Positions 7,547-15,842 of a stretch of DNA of 44,646 nucleotides are shown piece by piece. A program made the translations under genes and the position numbers. The DNA is taken from assembly GCA_903838415.1 (NCBI GenBank), contig CAILYI010000138.1, forward strand, positions 1 through 44,646. The letters run 5' to 3'. This DNA comes from an uncultured Anaerolineae bacterium. Its GTDB lineage: Bacteria > Chloroflexota > Anaerolineae > Anaerolineales > Villigracilaceae. Below the pieces are notes generated by a model. The model was not told where the DNA came from and did no database searches. It was given only the letters and a program-made list of their open reading frames with translations. Positions within the stretch are counted from its first letter, which is position 1; the number at the start of each line of letters is the position of its first letter.

Positions 7547-8341
7547 CTAGGGAGTATTATCTTCAACCAATGGACGGTCATTCAGCGGCTGTACTGGACG
7601 GTTGTTTCCTCCAAAGATACTTTCTAGTTTGCTCAATTGCGCTGTTGACAATTCAACAGGTGTAGTCATCACGAGCCAATGTACACCTTCAGAGCAGGGA
7701 GGCGTGGTGAGAGAACCGCTATAGCGGAAGGTAGTTTGCACACTGGGTAATAAGTCAGCGGCGTTTATCGTCACTCCAGCATCTTTTACATCCGTTTTTT
7801 CGGCTGGCAGGCTTTGGATAAGGGGAGCAAATGCCGCATTTTCCGCGCCTTCTTGGAACAATATTCCAACAACAGCAAGACTGCCAGCTGCACTTTTGTG
7901 AACAATGTGCAACTCGGCGGCGAATGACTTTCCGTCAATTTCGTGCTCACCTGGCGCATGGTAATGGAATTGTGCTACATCGTAACGGGCACCATCCAAC
8001 TCGATATAACTGCCAGCATCGTAATTTACTTGAACCGTATGACCATTATTTAGAATATTTACTTTGCTTGGCTGGTAATGAAAGGTAATATTCGAAAGGT
8101 CTTGCTCAATTGCCTTAGAAATATCAATGGGGGACTGACTTTTACCCGTTGTACACGTTTCATAAGCAGGATCTAGCTTGCCCCAATTTGATGGACCTTC
8201 TTCCCCTTCGTATGTCCAATGGGGCAGCGTATGAGACTCAGCAGTAGGCGTTGAAGTACTTTTAGGAGCGCAAGCACTCAATCCTAAAAACGCCACTAAT
8301 AAAAGTGTTACCATTAAAAATCCAAACGTTTTCTTGTTCAT
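7547..8341 (-). CDS. Alpha-class carbonic anhydrase, lipoprotein
   Basis: A zinc enzyme converting CO2 and bicarbonate, predicted to be anchored outside the cytoplasmic membrane. The first 24 residues form a lipoprotein signal ending in a lipobox (LSAC, Cys24). The alpha-CA signatures are clear: QSPIDIS, the zinc-binding histidines in QFHYHAPGEHEI and ELHIVH, and TTPPCSEGVHW near the C-terminus. The two Cys in ETCTTG and PPCSEG can form the usual disulfide. Start 8341 gives the best lipoprotein signal; 8353 is equally open, and the frame runs on to 8500 without a good site. The gene is AT-richer than its neighbours and stands alone, which hints at transfer. Confidence 0.93.
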   Translation of the reverse strand: MNKKTFGFLMVTLLLVAFLGLSACAPKSTSTPTAESHTLPHWTYEGEEGPSNWGKLDPAYETCTTGKSQSPIDISKAIEQDLSNITFHYQPSKVNILNNGHTVQVNYDAGSYIELDGARYDVAQFHYHAPGEHEIDGKSFAAELHIVHKSAAGSLAVVGILFQEGAENAAFAPLIQSLPAEKTDVKDAGVTINAADLLPSVQTTFRYSGSLTTPPCSEGVHWLVMTTPVELSTAQLSKLESIFGGNNRPVQPLNDRPLVEDNTP

Positions 8342-8660
8342 TTCAATACTCATCGTGAAAAGTGATTGGAAAGATTCCACACATCTCCCTGCGTGATTCA
8401 AAAAAAATCGGGATCCAAAGTGTGGTTTGGAATTTTTCCCTCTGCTTGGGAGTATGCATAAACCCTCATGTATCAGGGTTAATCGTGCTGTTTTACCCAT
8501 GGATACCGTAACTTGATATTTACCTTTTTTCTTTGTGAAAAGCGGGGACGGGGCGCGAATTATACCTTCGGCGGCAAAAAGTGAGAAGTGTCAATTTCAA
8601 GGATTGGCTTTTGTGATACGATTCATTCGCGTTGCCATCTTCTCTGCTTTGCGAGGTCTT

Positions 8661-10013
8661 ATGTTCGAACTTCCTGATGATCAGATTGTTCCCCTTTCGA
8701 AAGAGCACGTTTTTTGGACGTGGTCGGCGCAGGCCAAAGTCAACCCCATCCCGGTTAAGCGCGCAAAAGGCGTCTACTTTTGGGATATCAACGAGAAACG
8801 CTACCTTGATTTTAATTCCATGACGATGTGCGTCAACATTGGTCACGGTGACCAGCGCGTGATTGAAGCCATGAAGGCTCAATTGGATGAGATTCCCTAC
8901 GCCGCGCCCGGCATGGCGACCAAAATCCGCGCGATTGCCAGCAAAGCGGTGGCTGATGTCACTCCTGGCGGGAAATTGAGCAAGATTTTGTTCACGCTCG
9001 GCGGTGCGGATGCCAACGAGAACGCCATCAAGATTGCGCGCGCCCACACCGGGCGGCATAAAATTCTCAGCCGCTATCGCTCCTATCATGGCGCAACTGC
9101 CGGGGCGATGGCCGCCACCGGCGATCCGCGCCGCGTTTCCTGGGAGCCCAACCTGATGCCGGGCGTGGTCCATTTTCTCGACCCGTACCGTTATCGCTCC
9201 ACCTTCCACCGCACCAATCCGGATATCTCGGAAGCGGATTTTTCCCGCGACTATCTCAACCATCTCGAAGAAATCATCCTGTACGAAGGCCCGCAGAGCA
9301 TCGCCGCCATTTTAATGGAATCCGTTACCGGGACGAACGGCATCATTATTCCGCCCGCCGGATTTATGCAGGGTGTGCGCGCACTGTGCGATCAGTACGG
9401 CATCCTGATGATTGCGGATGAAGTGATGGCTGGCTTTGGCCGCACCGGCAAGTGGTTTGCCATTGAAAACTGGGATGTTGTGCCCGATATCATGACCATG
9501 GCGAAAGGCCTGACCTCCGCTTACGCGCCGCTCGGTGCTGTTGCCATGAAGCCTGAAATTGCCGCCACCTTTGATAACCAGGTCTTTGAATCCGGGCTGA
9601 CGTATACTTCTCATCCGGTTTCGCTGGCAGCGGCGGTCGCCAATATCGCCGTCATGAAACAGGATCGTATCGTGGAAAATGCCGCCGCGCTGGGACCGGT
9701 TCTGCACAAATTGCTGACCGACCTGGGAGAATCGCATCCGTCTGTCGGCGATGTGCGCTCGATCGGCCTGTTCGGCATCATTGAAGTCGTCAAGGACCGA
9801 AAAACGAAGCAGCCCATGGCTCCCTGGAACGGCAATTCTCCCGAAATGACCGCTTTGCGCAAATACTGCCTCGATCAGGGTCTGTTCGTCTATACCCACT
9901 GGCACACCATTCTCATCATTCCGCCGCTGATTATTACCGAAGATCAGTTAAAGGAAGGTTTCGCGATCCTTGACAAAGCCCTGGAACTGACCGACAAAGC
10001 CGCCAGCCGGTAA
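8661..10013 (+). CDS. Class III PLP-dependent aminotransferase
   Basis: A 450-residue cytoplasmic aminotransferase of fold type I. The PLP lysine is Lys282 in TMAKGLTSAYAPLGA, and the cofactor Asp is Asp253 in LMIADEVMAGFGRTG. The GGADANENAIKIAR stretch (114-127) binds phosphate. It resembles the taurine-pyruvate/omega-amino-acid branch rather than ornithine or GABA aminotransferases, but the substrate cannot be read from sequence. ATG 8661 is chosen because GAGG lies five bases upstream and homologues start with FELPDDQ-like sequence. The frame is open back to 8535. A TACGAT box lies near 8615. Confidence 0.9.
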   Translation: MFELPDDQIVPLSKEHVFWTWSAQAKVNPIPVKRAKGVYFWDINEKRYLDFNSMTMCVNIGHGDQRVIEAMKAQLDEIPYAAPGMATKIRAIASKAVADVTPGGKLSKILFTLGGADANENAIKIARAHTGRHKILSRYRSYHGATAGAMAATGDPRRVSWEPNLMPGVVHFLDPYRYRSTFHRTNPDISEADFSRDYLNHLEEIILYEGPQSIAAILMESVTGTNGIIIPPAGFMQGVRALCDQYGILMIADEVMAGFGRTGKWFAIENWDVVPDIMTMAKGLTSAYAPLGAVAMKPEIAATFDNQVFESGLTYTSHPVSLAAAVANIAVMKQDRIVENAAALGPVLHKLLTDLGESHPSVGDVRSIGLFGIIEVVKDRKTKQPMAPWNGNSPEMTALRKYCLDQGLFVYTHWHTILIIPPLIITEDQLKEGFAILDKALELTDKAASR

Positions 10014-10044
10014 TCATTTGAGTTGATATGTGACAAAAAAATGG

Positions 10045-10105
10045 TTTCTTGGCGTCTTGGCCGCTTAGCTTTAAGGCGGTAAGGTTTTTGCAGTAGCAAT
10101 ATCGC
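10045..10105. repeat. Fragment resembling the CTTGGCG-type intergenic repeat
   Basis: Contains cttggcgtcttggccgc and ggcggtaaggttttt, which resemble the interior and right end of the element at 42764-42967. Probably a short or decayed copy of the same repeat family. Confidence 0.35.
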
Positions 10106-10125
10106 CGGTCAAAGGAAATAATCTC

Positions 10126-10596
10126 ATGAGCCAAAAAGCGTTTCAAGACTACTACCCTGAAAATGTTGCCCATTGTTATGGCTGTGGCCGCCTGAATGAA
10201 CAAGGCTACCAGATCAAGACATTCTGGGATGGCGACGAATCTGTCACGCATTACCAACCTGAAGCCCACCACACCGCCATTCCCGGCTATGTCTATGGCG
10301 GATTGATTGCCTCGTTGATTGACTGCCACTCAACCGGGACGGCCGCTGCGGCGATGTACCGCGCCGAGGGGCGTGAGATGGATTCAGACCCCGTCTTTCG
10401 CTTTGTGACCGCTTCACTGCATGTCGACTACCTGAAACCGACTCCGATAAACGGCGTGCTGGAGATTCGCGGCAAAGTGAAGGAACTCAAAGGCCGCAAA
10501 GTTGTGATCGAATCGACGGTTTATGCCAACGGCGTCGCCACCGCGCGTGGGGAAGTGGTCGCCGTCCAAATGCCGGAAAATTTTCTGAATTCGTAG
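10126..10596 (+). CDS. PaaI-type hotdog thioesterase
   Basis: A 156-residue hotdog-fold protein. Features include an N-terminal CYGCGRLNEQGYQIKTFW segment, GYVYGGLIASLIDCHSTGTA as the hotdog helix with the usual Gly-Gly and acidic residue, and a beta-rich C-terminal half. Such proteins hydrolyse acyl-CoA thioesters, but the acyl group is unknown here. AAAGGA lies about nine bases before ATG 10126. It is followed 21 bp later by the AlkZ-like gene. Confidence 0.82.
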   Translation: MSQKAFQDYYPENVAHCYGCGRLNEQGYQIKTFWDGDESVTHYQPEAHHTAIPGYVYGGLIASLIDCHSTGTAAAAMYRAEGREMDSDPVFRFVTASLHVDYLKPTPINGVLEIRGKVKELKGRKVVIESTVYANGVATARGEVVAVQMPENFLNS

Positions 10597-10617
10597 CCCT
10601 TTTCCCCTGGAGTTTTT

Positions 10618-11481
10618 GTGCCTGAACTGTCAGCCGATATCCTCGCCGCTTACCGCGCCCAGAGTTTTCACCTGCCGCCCGCGCCGCGTCTCCAAAACCC
10701 TGACGAAGCCCTGGCCTGGGTCAATCAGCGCGGATTTACCTTTTTCTGGCCGATCAAGGGCATCATCTTTCCCAGCCTGTGGGTCACCGTGGCCGGCGAT
10801 CGTCCCGTGGCGGATGCGCACGATGACCCCGCGCACGTCACCTGGGGCTGGAAGGATGGCGCGTTGGGCCTGCGCCGCTGGTATTATGCCAAGGTGCTGC
10901 GTAAAAAAGCGACCATGATTTCCCTGGAAATTGCGCCTTATTTTTATGCGCTTTCCGAAAACTATGGTGCGCCTGAAGAAGATCACTTGACGATGTACGA
11001 AGAAGGCCGCCTGACATTGGCCGCAAAACTGGTTTACGAGGCGATTTTGAAAGAAGGCGCGCTCAATACCATCGATTTGCGCAAAGCGGCACGCCTGACC
11101 AGCAAACAGAGTGATTCTGAGTTCAACCGCGCGCTGGAAGTGCTGCAAGCCGATTTCAAGATTTTACCGGTTGGTGTGGCGCAGGCCGGAGCCTGGAATT
11201 ATGCCTTTATCTATGACATCGGCGCACGGCATTATCCCGATTTACCGGAGAAAGCCCGCCATATCGACGAGGCCGCGGCGCGTGAAAAGCTGGTTGAGCT
11301 GTATTTCCGCTCGGTCGGTGCGGCGCAGCTGCGGGATGTAGTCAAGCTTTTCGGCTGGGGTCCCGAGATAACGCTCAGGGCAGTCAAACGCCTGATGGTC
11401 AGTGAGCAGGTGATGGGGGGCATCTCCTTGCAGAACCAGTCCGGAGAGTGGTACGCACTCTCGCAATTGCTCAGCGGCTAA
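10618..11481 (+). CDS. AlkZ/YcaQ-related winged-helix protein
   Basis: A 287-residue soluble protein. The N-terminal half has tryptophan-rich motifs (GFTFFWPIKG, VTWGWKDGALGLRRWYY). The middle (about 135-200) holds a predicted winged helix (RLTLAAKLVYEAILKEGAL, then LRKAARLTSKQSDSEFNRAL). It resembles AlkZ-related proteins, a family that includes YcaQ-like DNA glycosylases. I do not see the QxQ or QxD catalytic motif of those enzymes, so repair activity is not supported. GTG 10618 has TGGAG six bases upstream. It may be cotranscribed with the thioesterase. Confidence 0.55.
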   Translation: MPELSADILAAYRAQSFHLPPAPRLQNPDEALAWVNQRGFTFFWPIKGIIFPSLWVTVAGDRPVADAHDDPAHVTWGWKDGALGLRRWYYAKVLRKKATMISLEIAPYFYALSENYGAPEEDHLTMYEEGRLTLAAKLVYEAILKEGALNTIDLRKAARLTSKQSDSEFNRALEVLQADFKILPVGVAQAGAWNYAFIYDIGARHYPDLPEKARHIDEAAAREKLVELYFRSVGAAQLRDVVKLFGWGPEITLRAVKRLMVSEQVMGGISLQNQSGEWYALSQLLSG

Positions 11482-11597
11482 AGCGGATGAGTTTGTCCAC
11501 TTTAGCCGCAACTTATTTAATTTTGGAACGTAAATTTAAAGAAAAGGAGAAAAATCTTTCATTTTATTAATCAAGTTTTTAATAATTAATTTATGTA

Positions 11598-11625
11598 TTG
11601 ACATTATTTAATATATTGCTATAAT
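11598..11625 (+). promoter_or_regulatory. Near-consensus sigma-70 promoter
   Basis: TTGACA (11598-11603) and TATAAT (11620-11625), both perfect, with a 16-bp spacer in a very AT-rich stretch. The leader to the next ATG is about 35 nt and ends with AAGGAG (11655-11660). Probably a strong constitutive promoter for the three-gene membrane cassette. Confidence 0.9.
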
Positions 11626-11666
11626 AAATTTAGATTCGTGATTTTAATATTAATAAGGAGAATGAT

Positions 11667-12179
11667 ATGAAGAATCGAAGTCAACTTGCTTTGGGCGTTG
11701 TACTCATTTTATTGGGCGCGTGGTTTATTGCTCAGCGCCAATTTCCCGGGCTGAGCAATTGGATGGGGCCGTTCATGAACTGGCCGCTGAATGTGGTGGC
11801 GGCAGGTGCGGTTATTTTGCTGATTGGCTTGCTGCTGGGCGCGCCAGGTATGGCTGTTCCGGCGGCAATTGTCTCGGGTATCGGCGGTATTTTGTATTAT
11901 CAAAATATGACCCATGACTATACTTCGTGGTCGTATATGTGGGCGCTGATACCGGGTTTTGTGGGCGTGGGTGAGATGGTGGCGGGAGGGTTGGAACGCT
12001 CGATGCGCCGAACGCGTTCGGGCATGAATCTGATCGTTACCAGCGCGGTGCTGTTTATCGTATTTGCCGCTATTTTGGGAAAAATAAACATCTTTGGCGC
12101 ATACGGCCCGGCGCTTTTGCTGATTTTACTGGGAATGTGGGTGTTGGCCCGTGGTTTTTGGGGCCGGAACAGGAGCTGA
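11667..12179 (+). CDS. LiaI/DUF5668-like membrane protein
   Basis: A 170-residue integral membrane protein with about five hydrophobic segments, including the LALGVVLILLGAWF and LLLILLGMWVLARGFW motifs typical of LiaI-LiaF-like (DUF5668) transmembrane regions. First gene of a three-gene cassette. Proteins of this kind are linked to envelope-stress sensing in other bacteria, but no liaRS-like regulators are adjacent. AAGGAG lies six bases before the ATG. Confidence 0.75.
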   Translation: MKNRSQLALGVVLILLGAWFIAQRQFPGLSNWMGPFMNWPLNVVAAGAVILLIGLLLGAPGMAVPAAIVSGIGGILYYQNMTHDYTSWSYMWALIPGFVGVGEMVAGGLERSMRRTRSGMNLIVTSAVLFIVFAAILGKINIFGAYGPALLLILLGMWVLARGFWGRNRS

Positions 12180-12180
12180 C

Positions 12181-12972
12181 ATGCGACGCGGAAATATATT
12201 TTGGGGTATGGCTTTGATCGTCCTCGGCGCCTTGTTCTTTTTACAGGCGCGTGGTTTGGTTACGGATGTGCTTGGCTGGTTTTGGCCCGTACTTTTGATC
12301 ATGCTTGGGGCGTGGGTGATGGCTGGGCGCTTTTTGACGCGCGCACCGGACAGCGGCGAAACCTTTTCCATCGATTTGCAGGGCGCGGCCAAGTTGGATT
12401 TGGATTTTGACCATGGCGCCGGGTCGGTCGTTTTCACCGGCGGCGCACCGGCTGGCGTGGCGATCACCGGTTCACAGGCGCTTGGCATGGATGTGAGCAG
12501 TCAACTTTCGGGCGACAGCCTGGGAGTGGATTTAAACGCCGGGCCGACCTTTATCCCGTTTCTTGGGCCGGAGAGTGGCGAATGGCGTTTCCAGGTGACC
12601 CAGGAAGTGCCCGTGGCGATCAAGGTGGACGCCGGGGCCAGCAGCCTGGATTTTGATATGACCGATATCCGGCTGACTTACCTGGGCGTGGATACCGGCG
12701 CTTCGATGCTGAAGGTCAAGCTGCCTGTCAATGCCGGGCATACCCTGGTTAATGTTGAATCAGGCGCGGCCACGGTCGATATGATTGTTCCGGAAGGTGT
12801 GGCGGCGCGCATCCGCCTTGAGCAGGGCGTTTCATCAACCAAGATTGACGAAAAACGCTTCCCATTGCTGACGGCCATGGGCAATCTGTATCAGTCCCCC
12901 GATTTCGACTCCGCGGCGAACAAGGTTGAAATCAACCTCGAAGGCGGCGCGAATTCCGTTCAGATTCGCTAA
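12181..12972 (+). CDS. LiaF-like membrane protein with beta-rich C-terminal domain
   Basis: A 263-residue protein. The N-terminal 50 residues form two membrane segments (MRRGNIFWGMALIVLGAL, WFWPVLLIMLGAWV). The remaining 200 residues are beta-rich with repeated glycine/aspartate turns (LDFDHGAGSVVFTGG, VDAGASSLDFDM, VNVESGAATVDM, INLEGGANSVQI), as in LiaF-C/toastrack-like domains. ATG 12181 comes two bases after the upstream stop and is preceded by AGGAG. The frame is open back to 12151, but that region belongs to the previous gene. It probably acts at the membrane in envelope homeostasis. Confidence 0.78.
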   Translation: MRRGNIFWGMALIVLGALFFLQARGLVTDVLGWFWPVLLIMLGAWVMAGRFLTRAPDSGETFSIDLQGAAKLDLDFDHGAGSVVFTGGAPAGVAITGSQALGMDVSSQLSGDSLGVDLNAGPTFIPFLGPESGEWRFQVTQEVPVAIKVDAGASSLDFDMTDIRLTYLGVDTGASMLKVKLPVNAGHTLVNVESGAATVDMIVPEGVAARIRLEQGVSSTKIDEKRFPLLTAMGNLYQSPDFDSAANKVEINLEGGANSVQIR

Positions 12973-12992
12973 AAGTCAGGCAGGAGGATTCC

Positions 12993-13631
12993 ATGAGACG
13001 ATTTGATTTTCGTATTATTATCGGCGCCGGGCTGATGCTGCTGGGCGGCCTGATGCTGCTCGAAAAATTTGGAATTTTGCGTGGCGCCGGCGATTTGTTC
13101 TGGGGCTCGGTATTTTTGCTGGCGGCAGCCTATTTCCTGTATATTTTTGTCCAGAGTCCGCAAAGCCGTTGGTGGGCAATTATCCCGGCGATGGCTTTTT
13201 TGGGTATGGGCGGCAGCGCCCTCTTGCCCCTGGCCTTTAGCGGATTGGGCGGCGGAGCTTTCCTTGGGGCACTTGGCGCGGCATTCTTTATCATTTACAT
13301 CGCAGACCGCTCACGCTGGTGGAGTATTATCCCCGGCGGGGTTTTGCTGACCCTGGCAACCATCGCCGTGTTATCCGGCACCGATCAAATTGACGAGGCC
13401 TCCGGCAGCCTGTTTTTCGTCGGTTTGGGATTGACTTTCCTGCTGGTGGCATTGCTGCCGAATCCGTTTGGGAAAATGCAATGGGCCTATATCCCTGCTT
13501 TTGTATTGATCTTGATGGGCGCTTTGCTCGGAAGCCGCTCTGCGGTCGGACTGGCTGATTATATTTGGCCCGCGGCCTTGATTATTGTCGGCTTGCTGGT
13601 GGTATTTGGCTTCTTTTTTAACAAAGAGTAA
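12993..13631 (+). CDS. LiaI/DUF5668-like membrane protein
   Basis: A 212-residue protein that is almost entirely hydrophobic, with six to eight membrane segments. It begins with RIIIGAGLMLLGGLMLLEKFG, followed by several GxxLLxLG-type repeats. Third member of the cassette. AGGAGG lies about eight bases before the ATG. It ends 24 bp before a strong terminator. Confidence 0.72.
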   Translation: MRRFDFRIIIGAGLMLLGGLMLLEKFGILRGAGDLFWGSVFLLAAAYFLYIFVQSPQSRWWAIIPAMAFLGMGGSALLPLAFSGLGGGAFLGALGAAFFIIYIADRSRWWSIIPGGVLLTLATIAVLSGTDQIDEASGSLFFVGLGLTFLLVALLPNPFGKMQWAYIPAFVLILMGALLGSRSAVGLADYIWPAALIIVGLLVVFGFFFNKE

Positions 13632-13654
13632 AGTCGTTCTGTCTAGCAAATTAA

Positions 13655-13697
13655 AAATACAAGTCCCCGCGCCATCACGACGCGGGGACTTGTATTT
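13655..13697. terminator. Strong intrinsic terminator
   Basis: A perfect 17-bp stem (13655-13671 with 13681-13697) with a 9-nt loop. The GC-rich core (AAGTCCCCGCG) is flanked by A/T-rich ends. It ends the LiaI/LiaF-like cassette and lies convergent to the cNMP/NifU gene. Confidence 0.85.
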
Positions 13698-13785
13698 CCG
13701 CCCCCGGAAAAACGCTCCATCACAGCCTCAATAAAAAATCTGAAATGTCTGAATGATTAAGCTTTTTAATCCGTGTGTCTGTTGA

Positions 13786-14520
13786 TTATTCCGCTTCAAC
13801 GCGAGTAATTTCAGGGAAAAACTGACGCACGGTTCCTTCCACCCAACCATGCAGCGTGGCTGGAGAAAGGGGGCAGCCGAGACAGGCGCCGCCCAGATGT
13901 ACTTTCAGCGTTGCACCGTCAAAGGAAACAAAATCAACCGATCCGCCATGGAATTGTTCAATGTAAGCGCTCAATTGATCGAGCAAGGCCTTGAGCTGTT
14001 CTTCTTTCGGGCTTGTCGTCGGGGTATTCATGGGTGTAGCTCCTTTTCCAAGCGGAGAAACATTCTCCGTAATGCCTCTGTTTATCATTGATTTGACTTG
14101 TGATTGGGCGCTGGCCCAACGCGCCGATACAGCACGCGAGAGGCGATCCATCACCAGTGCGCTGGTTTGCGGATGACTTTCCTTCAGGTTCCGTAAATCC
14201 GGGTTGCAGACAACCAGCACTTCGCAAGGCGTTACGCAGATCACAGAAGAACTGTAAATCGTGTTTCCCAGCACGGCGGACCAGCCAAAAACGCCACCCT
14301 TGTTCAAACGATTCAGTTTGATCGAATCGCCGTCGTAGGGTTTGTAATGAATATCCACCGAACCGCTGGTTAAAAGGTACAGGCAGGTTGCTTTTTCGCC
14401 TTGTTCAAAGATGACCGCTCCCGCTGTGTAAGTGCGCGTGTGGAACATCGGCGCAATGATTTTCAAATCAGCGTTGCTAAAATCTTTTAATAACGGGAAG
14501 CGAGTCAATTTCTCTAGCAT
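13786..14520 (-). CDS. Cyclic-nucleotide-binding domain fused to a NifU-like C-terminal domain
   Basis: A 244-residue fusion. Residues 1-140 form a cNMP-binding (Crp-type) beta-barrel: AVIFEQGEKATCLYLLTSGSV, then GGVFGWSAVLGNTIYSSSV. No helix-turn-helix follows. After a linker (about 150-172), residues 173-240 match the NifU C-terminal scaffold domain: IEQFHGGSVDFVSFDG, then GACLGCPLSPATL with the paired Cys213/Cys216 that bind an [Fe-S] cluster. This implies that Fe-S transfer or sensing is gated by a small ligand. The arginine of the classical cAMP pocket is not evident. A TATGAT box lies seven bases before the ATG and no Shine-Dalgarno is seen. It is divergent from the sigma-factor gene. 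Confidence 0.82.
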   Translation of the reverse strand: MLEKLTRFPLLKDFSNADLKIIAPMFHTRTYTAGAVIFEQGEKATCLYLLTSGSVDIHYKPYDGDSIKLNRLNKGGVFGWSAVLGNTIYSSSVICVTPCEVLVVCNPDLRNLKESHPQTSALVMDRLSRAVSARWASAQSQVKSMINRGITENVSPLGKGATPMNTPTTSPKEEQLKALLDQLSAYIEQFHGGSVDFVSFDGATLKVHLGGACLGCPLSPATLHGWVEGTVRQFFPEITRVEAE

Positions 14521-14682
14521 TGTCTAGATCATATACCGCCTGATGCCTCATTACATAGTGGCAAACTTCCTAAAATGCCGGATATTAATCCCATTCTTTA
14601 TGACATTTATTCTGCAGTGAGAATGCATATCAGTTATACTTCGCACGACATTTGTAACCTTTTCACATTTGGATCATCTAAC

Positions 14683-15279
14683 ATGACAGAAAACACCACT
14701 GAAATATCCGTTGAAGCCTTGCGTGCCGGAGATCGGACCCAATTTGCCCGCCTGGTGGACACTTATTCCACTCCCATTTATCGGTTGGGGCTCAAAATGC
14801 TGGGGAACGAGCAGGATGCAGAAGATGTGCTGCAGATTACCTTTCTCAAGGCGCTCCAGCATGTCGCAGAGTTTGAAGGCCGTTCCAGCCTGTCCACCTG
14901 GTTGTATCGGATTGCCGCAAATGAAGCGCTGATGTTTTTACGCCGTAAGCGGCCATCCATCTCTATTGATGAAGAACCGGCTGATAGTGATGGCGAAGCT
15001 CAACAGCCCCTCGAACTTGTCGATTGGGTGGCCCTGCCTGAAAGTGAGTTACTCACGAACGAGGCCAAAAAACAACTTGATCGCGCCATCGAGAGCTTGC
15101 CCGAAAAACTCCGCGTTGTCTTTATTCTGCGCGATATTGAAGGATTATCCATAAAAGAAACCGGTGACGCTTTATCCCTGACCGAAACAGCTGTCAAGAC
15201 CCGCCTTTTGCGCGCCCGCCTGAATTTGCGCGAACAACTTTCGGTATATTATGGTGAGCGCTTGAGTGAGGAAAATTAG
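14683..15279 (+). CDS. ECF-type RNA polymerase sigma factor
   Basis: A 198-residue sigma-70 family protein with region 2 (ARLVDTYSTPIYRLGLKML, EQDAEDVLQITFLKAL, RSSLSTWLYRIAANEAL) and region 4 (LPEKLRVVFILRDIEGLSI, TETAVKTRLLRARLNL). The linker is short, as in ECF factors. ATG 14683 is preferred because homologous sequence begins near it; the frame is open back to 14575. The next gene starts one base after its stop and encodes a zinc anti-sigma factor. A TTATACT box lies near 14635. A TGTAACC...CATCTAAC pair at 14653-14681 resembles an ECF autoregulatory promoter, but it sits very close to the ATG. Confidence 0.92.
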   Translation: MTENTTEISVEALRAGDRTQFARLVDTYSTPIYRLGLKMLGNEQDAEDVLQITFLKALQHVAEFEGRSSLSTWLYRIAANEALMFLRRKRPSISIDEEPADSDGEAQQPLELVDWVALPESELLTNEAKKQLDRAIESLPEKLRVVFILRDIEGLSIKETGDALSLTETAVKTRLLRARLNLREQLSVYYGERLSEEN

Positions 15280-15280
15280 T

Positions 15281-15544
15281 ATGAACCATGACCATTCCAC
15301 CTCCTGCAAAGACTTATTGAGCAATCTGTCCGATTATATTGACGGCGATTTGAACGATGAACTTTGTCAGGAACTTCAACGTCACATGGCAGGTTGTGAA
15401 AACTGCCGCGTGGTGTTTGATACCATGACCAAAACCATTTATTTATACCGCGCCAGCACTCAGGAAACGGTACTCCCGGTGGATGTTCGTGGGCGGCTGT
15501 TTGAAACGCTTCATTTGGATGACTTGCTCAAGCCGAATTCCTGA
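15281..15544 (+). CDS. Zinc-finger anti-sigma factor
   Basis: An 87-residue protein of the zf-HC2/ZAS type. The zinc-binding His-x3-Cys-x2-Cys is in QRHMAGCENC, with an upstream Cys in STSCKDLL. There is no membrane segment, so it is a soluble anti-sigma factor, which often means a thiol/redox-controlled switch. It is coupled to the sigma gene with a one-base gap. The thioredoxin-like and OsmC genes downstream fit a redox-stress regulon, but that is an inference. Confidence 0.88.
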   Translation: MNHDHSTSCKDLLSNLSDYIDGDLNDELCQELQRHMAGCENCRVVFDTMTKTIYLYRASTQETVLPVDVRGRLFETLHLDDLLKPNS

Positions 15545-15559
15545 TTTGCCACCTTTCAC

Positions 15560-15769
15560 ATGGCAATGCATCCAAATATACTAAACGAGCTTGCCCCCAA
15601 CGCCTCGCTGATGCCCCGTTTCGACGAAGCGCCAGCCCCGCGGTAGCCTGTCCGGCGCGGCTCACTCTGTCCACAATGCGACAGCGCGCAATTGGATTAC
15701 AACGGCCTGCTCGATCTGGAATGTCCCAAGTGCGGATATACGGAAAGATCAGGCGGCAGCTGTACCTGA
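15560..15769 (+). pseudogene. Small zinc-ribbon frame interrupted by an in-frame TAG
   Basis: One reading frame runs from ATG 15560 to TGA 15767-15769, with a single TAG at 15644-15646. The part after the TAG encodes a complete four-cysteine zinc ribbon (LCPQCDSAQLDYNG, then LECPKCGYTERSG). The part before it (28 residues) is proline-rich with no domain. It could be a decayed gene, a truncated gene restarting after the TAG, or an assembly error. It lies in the 300-bp gap between the anti-sigma factor and the oxidoreductase. Confidence 0.4.
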
Positions 15770-15812
15770 TAAATCGGAAATTCCACCCCGTGTGGGTGAA
15801 TAACTTTAGCAA

Positions 15813-15831
15813 GCGGAAGCCCAACTTCCGC
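15813..15831 (+). promoter_or_regulatory. Hairpin touching the Shine-Dalgarno of the oxidoreductase gene
   Basis: GCGGAAG / CTTCCGC with a 5-nt loop, ending one base before the AAGGAG (15832-15837) of the gene starting at 15843. It may protect the mRNA end or affect ribosome loading. Confidence 0.4.
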
Positions 15832-15842
15832 AAGGAGTATGA

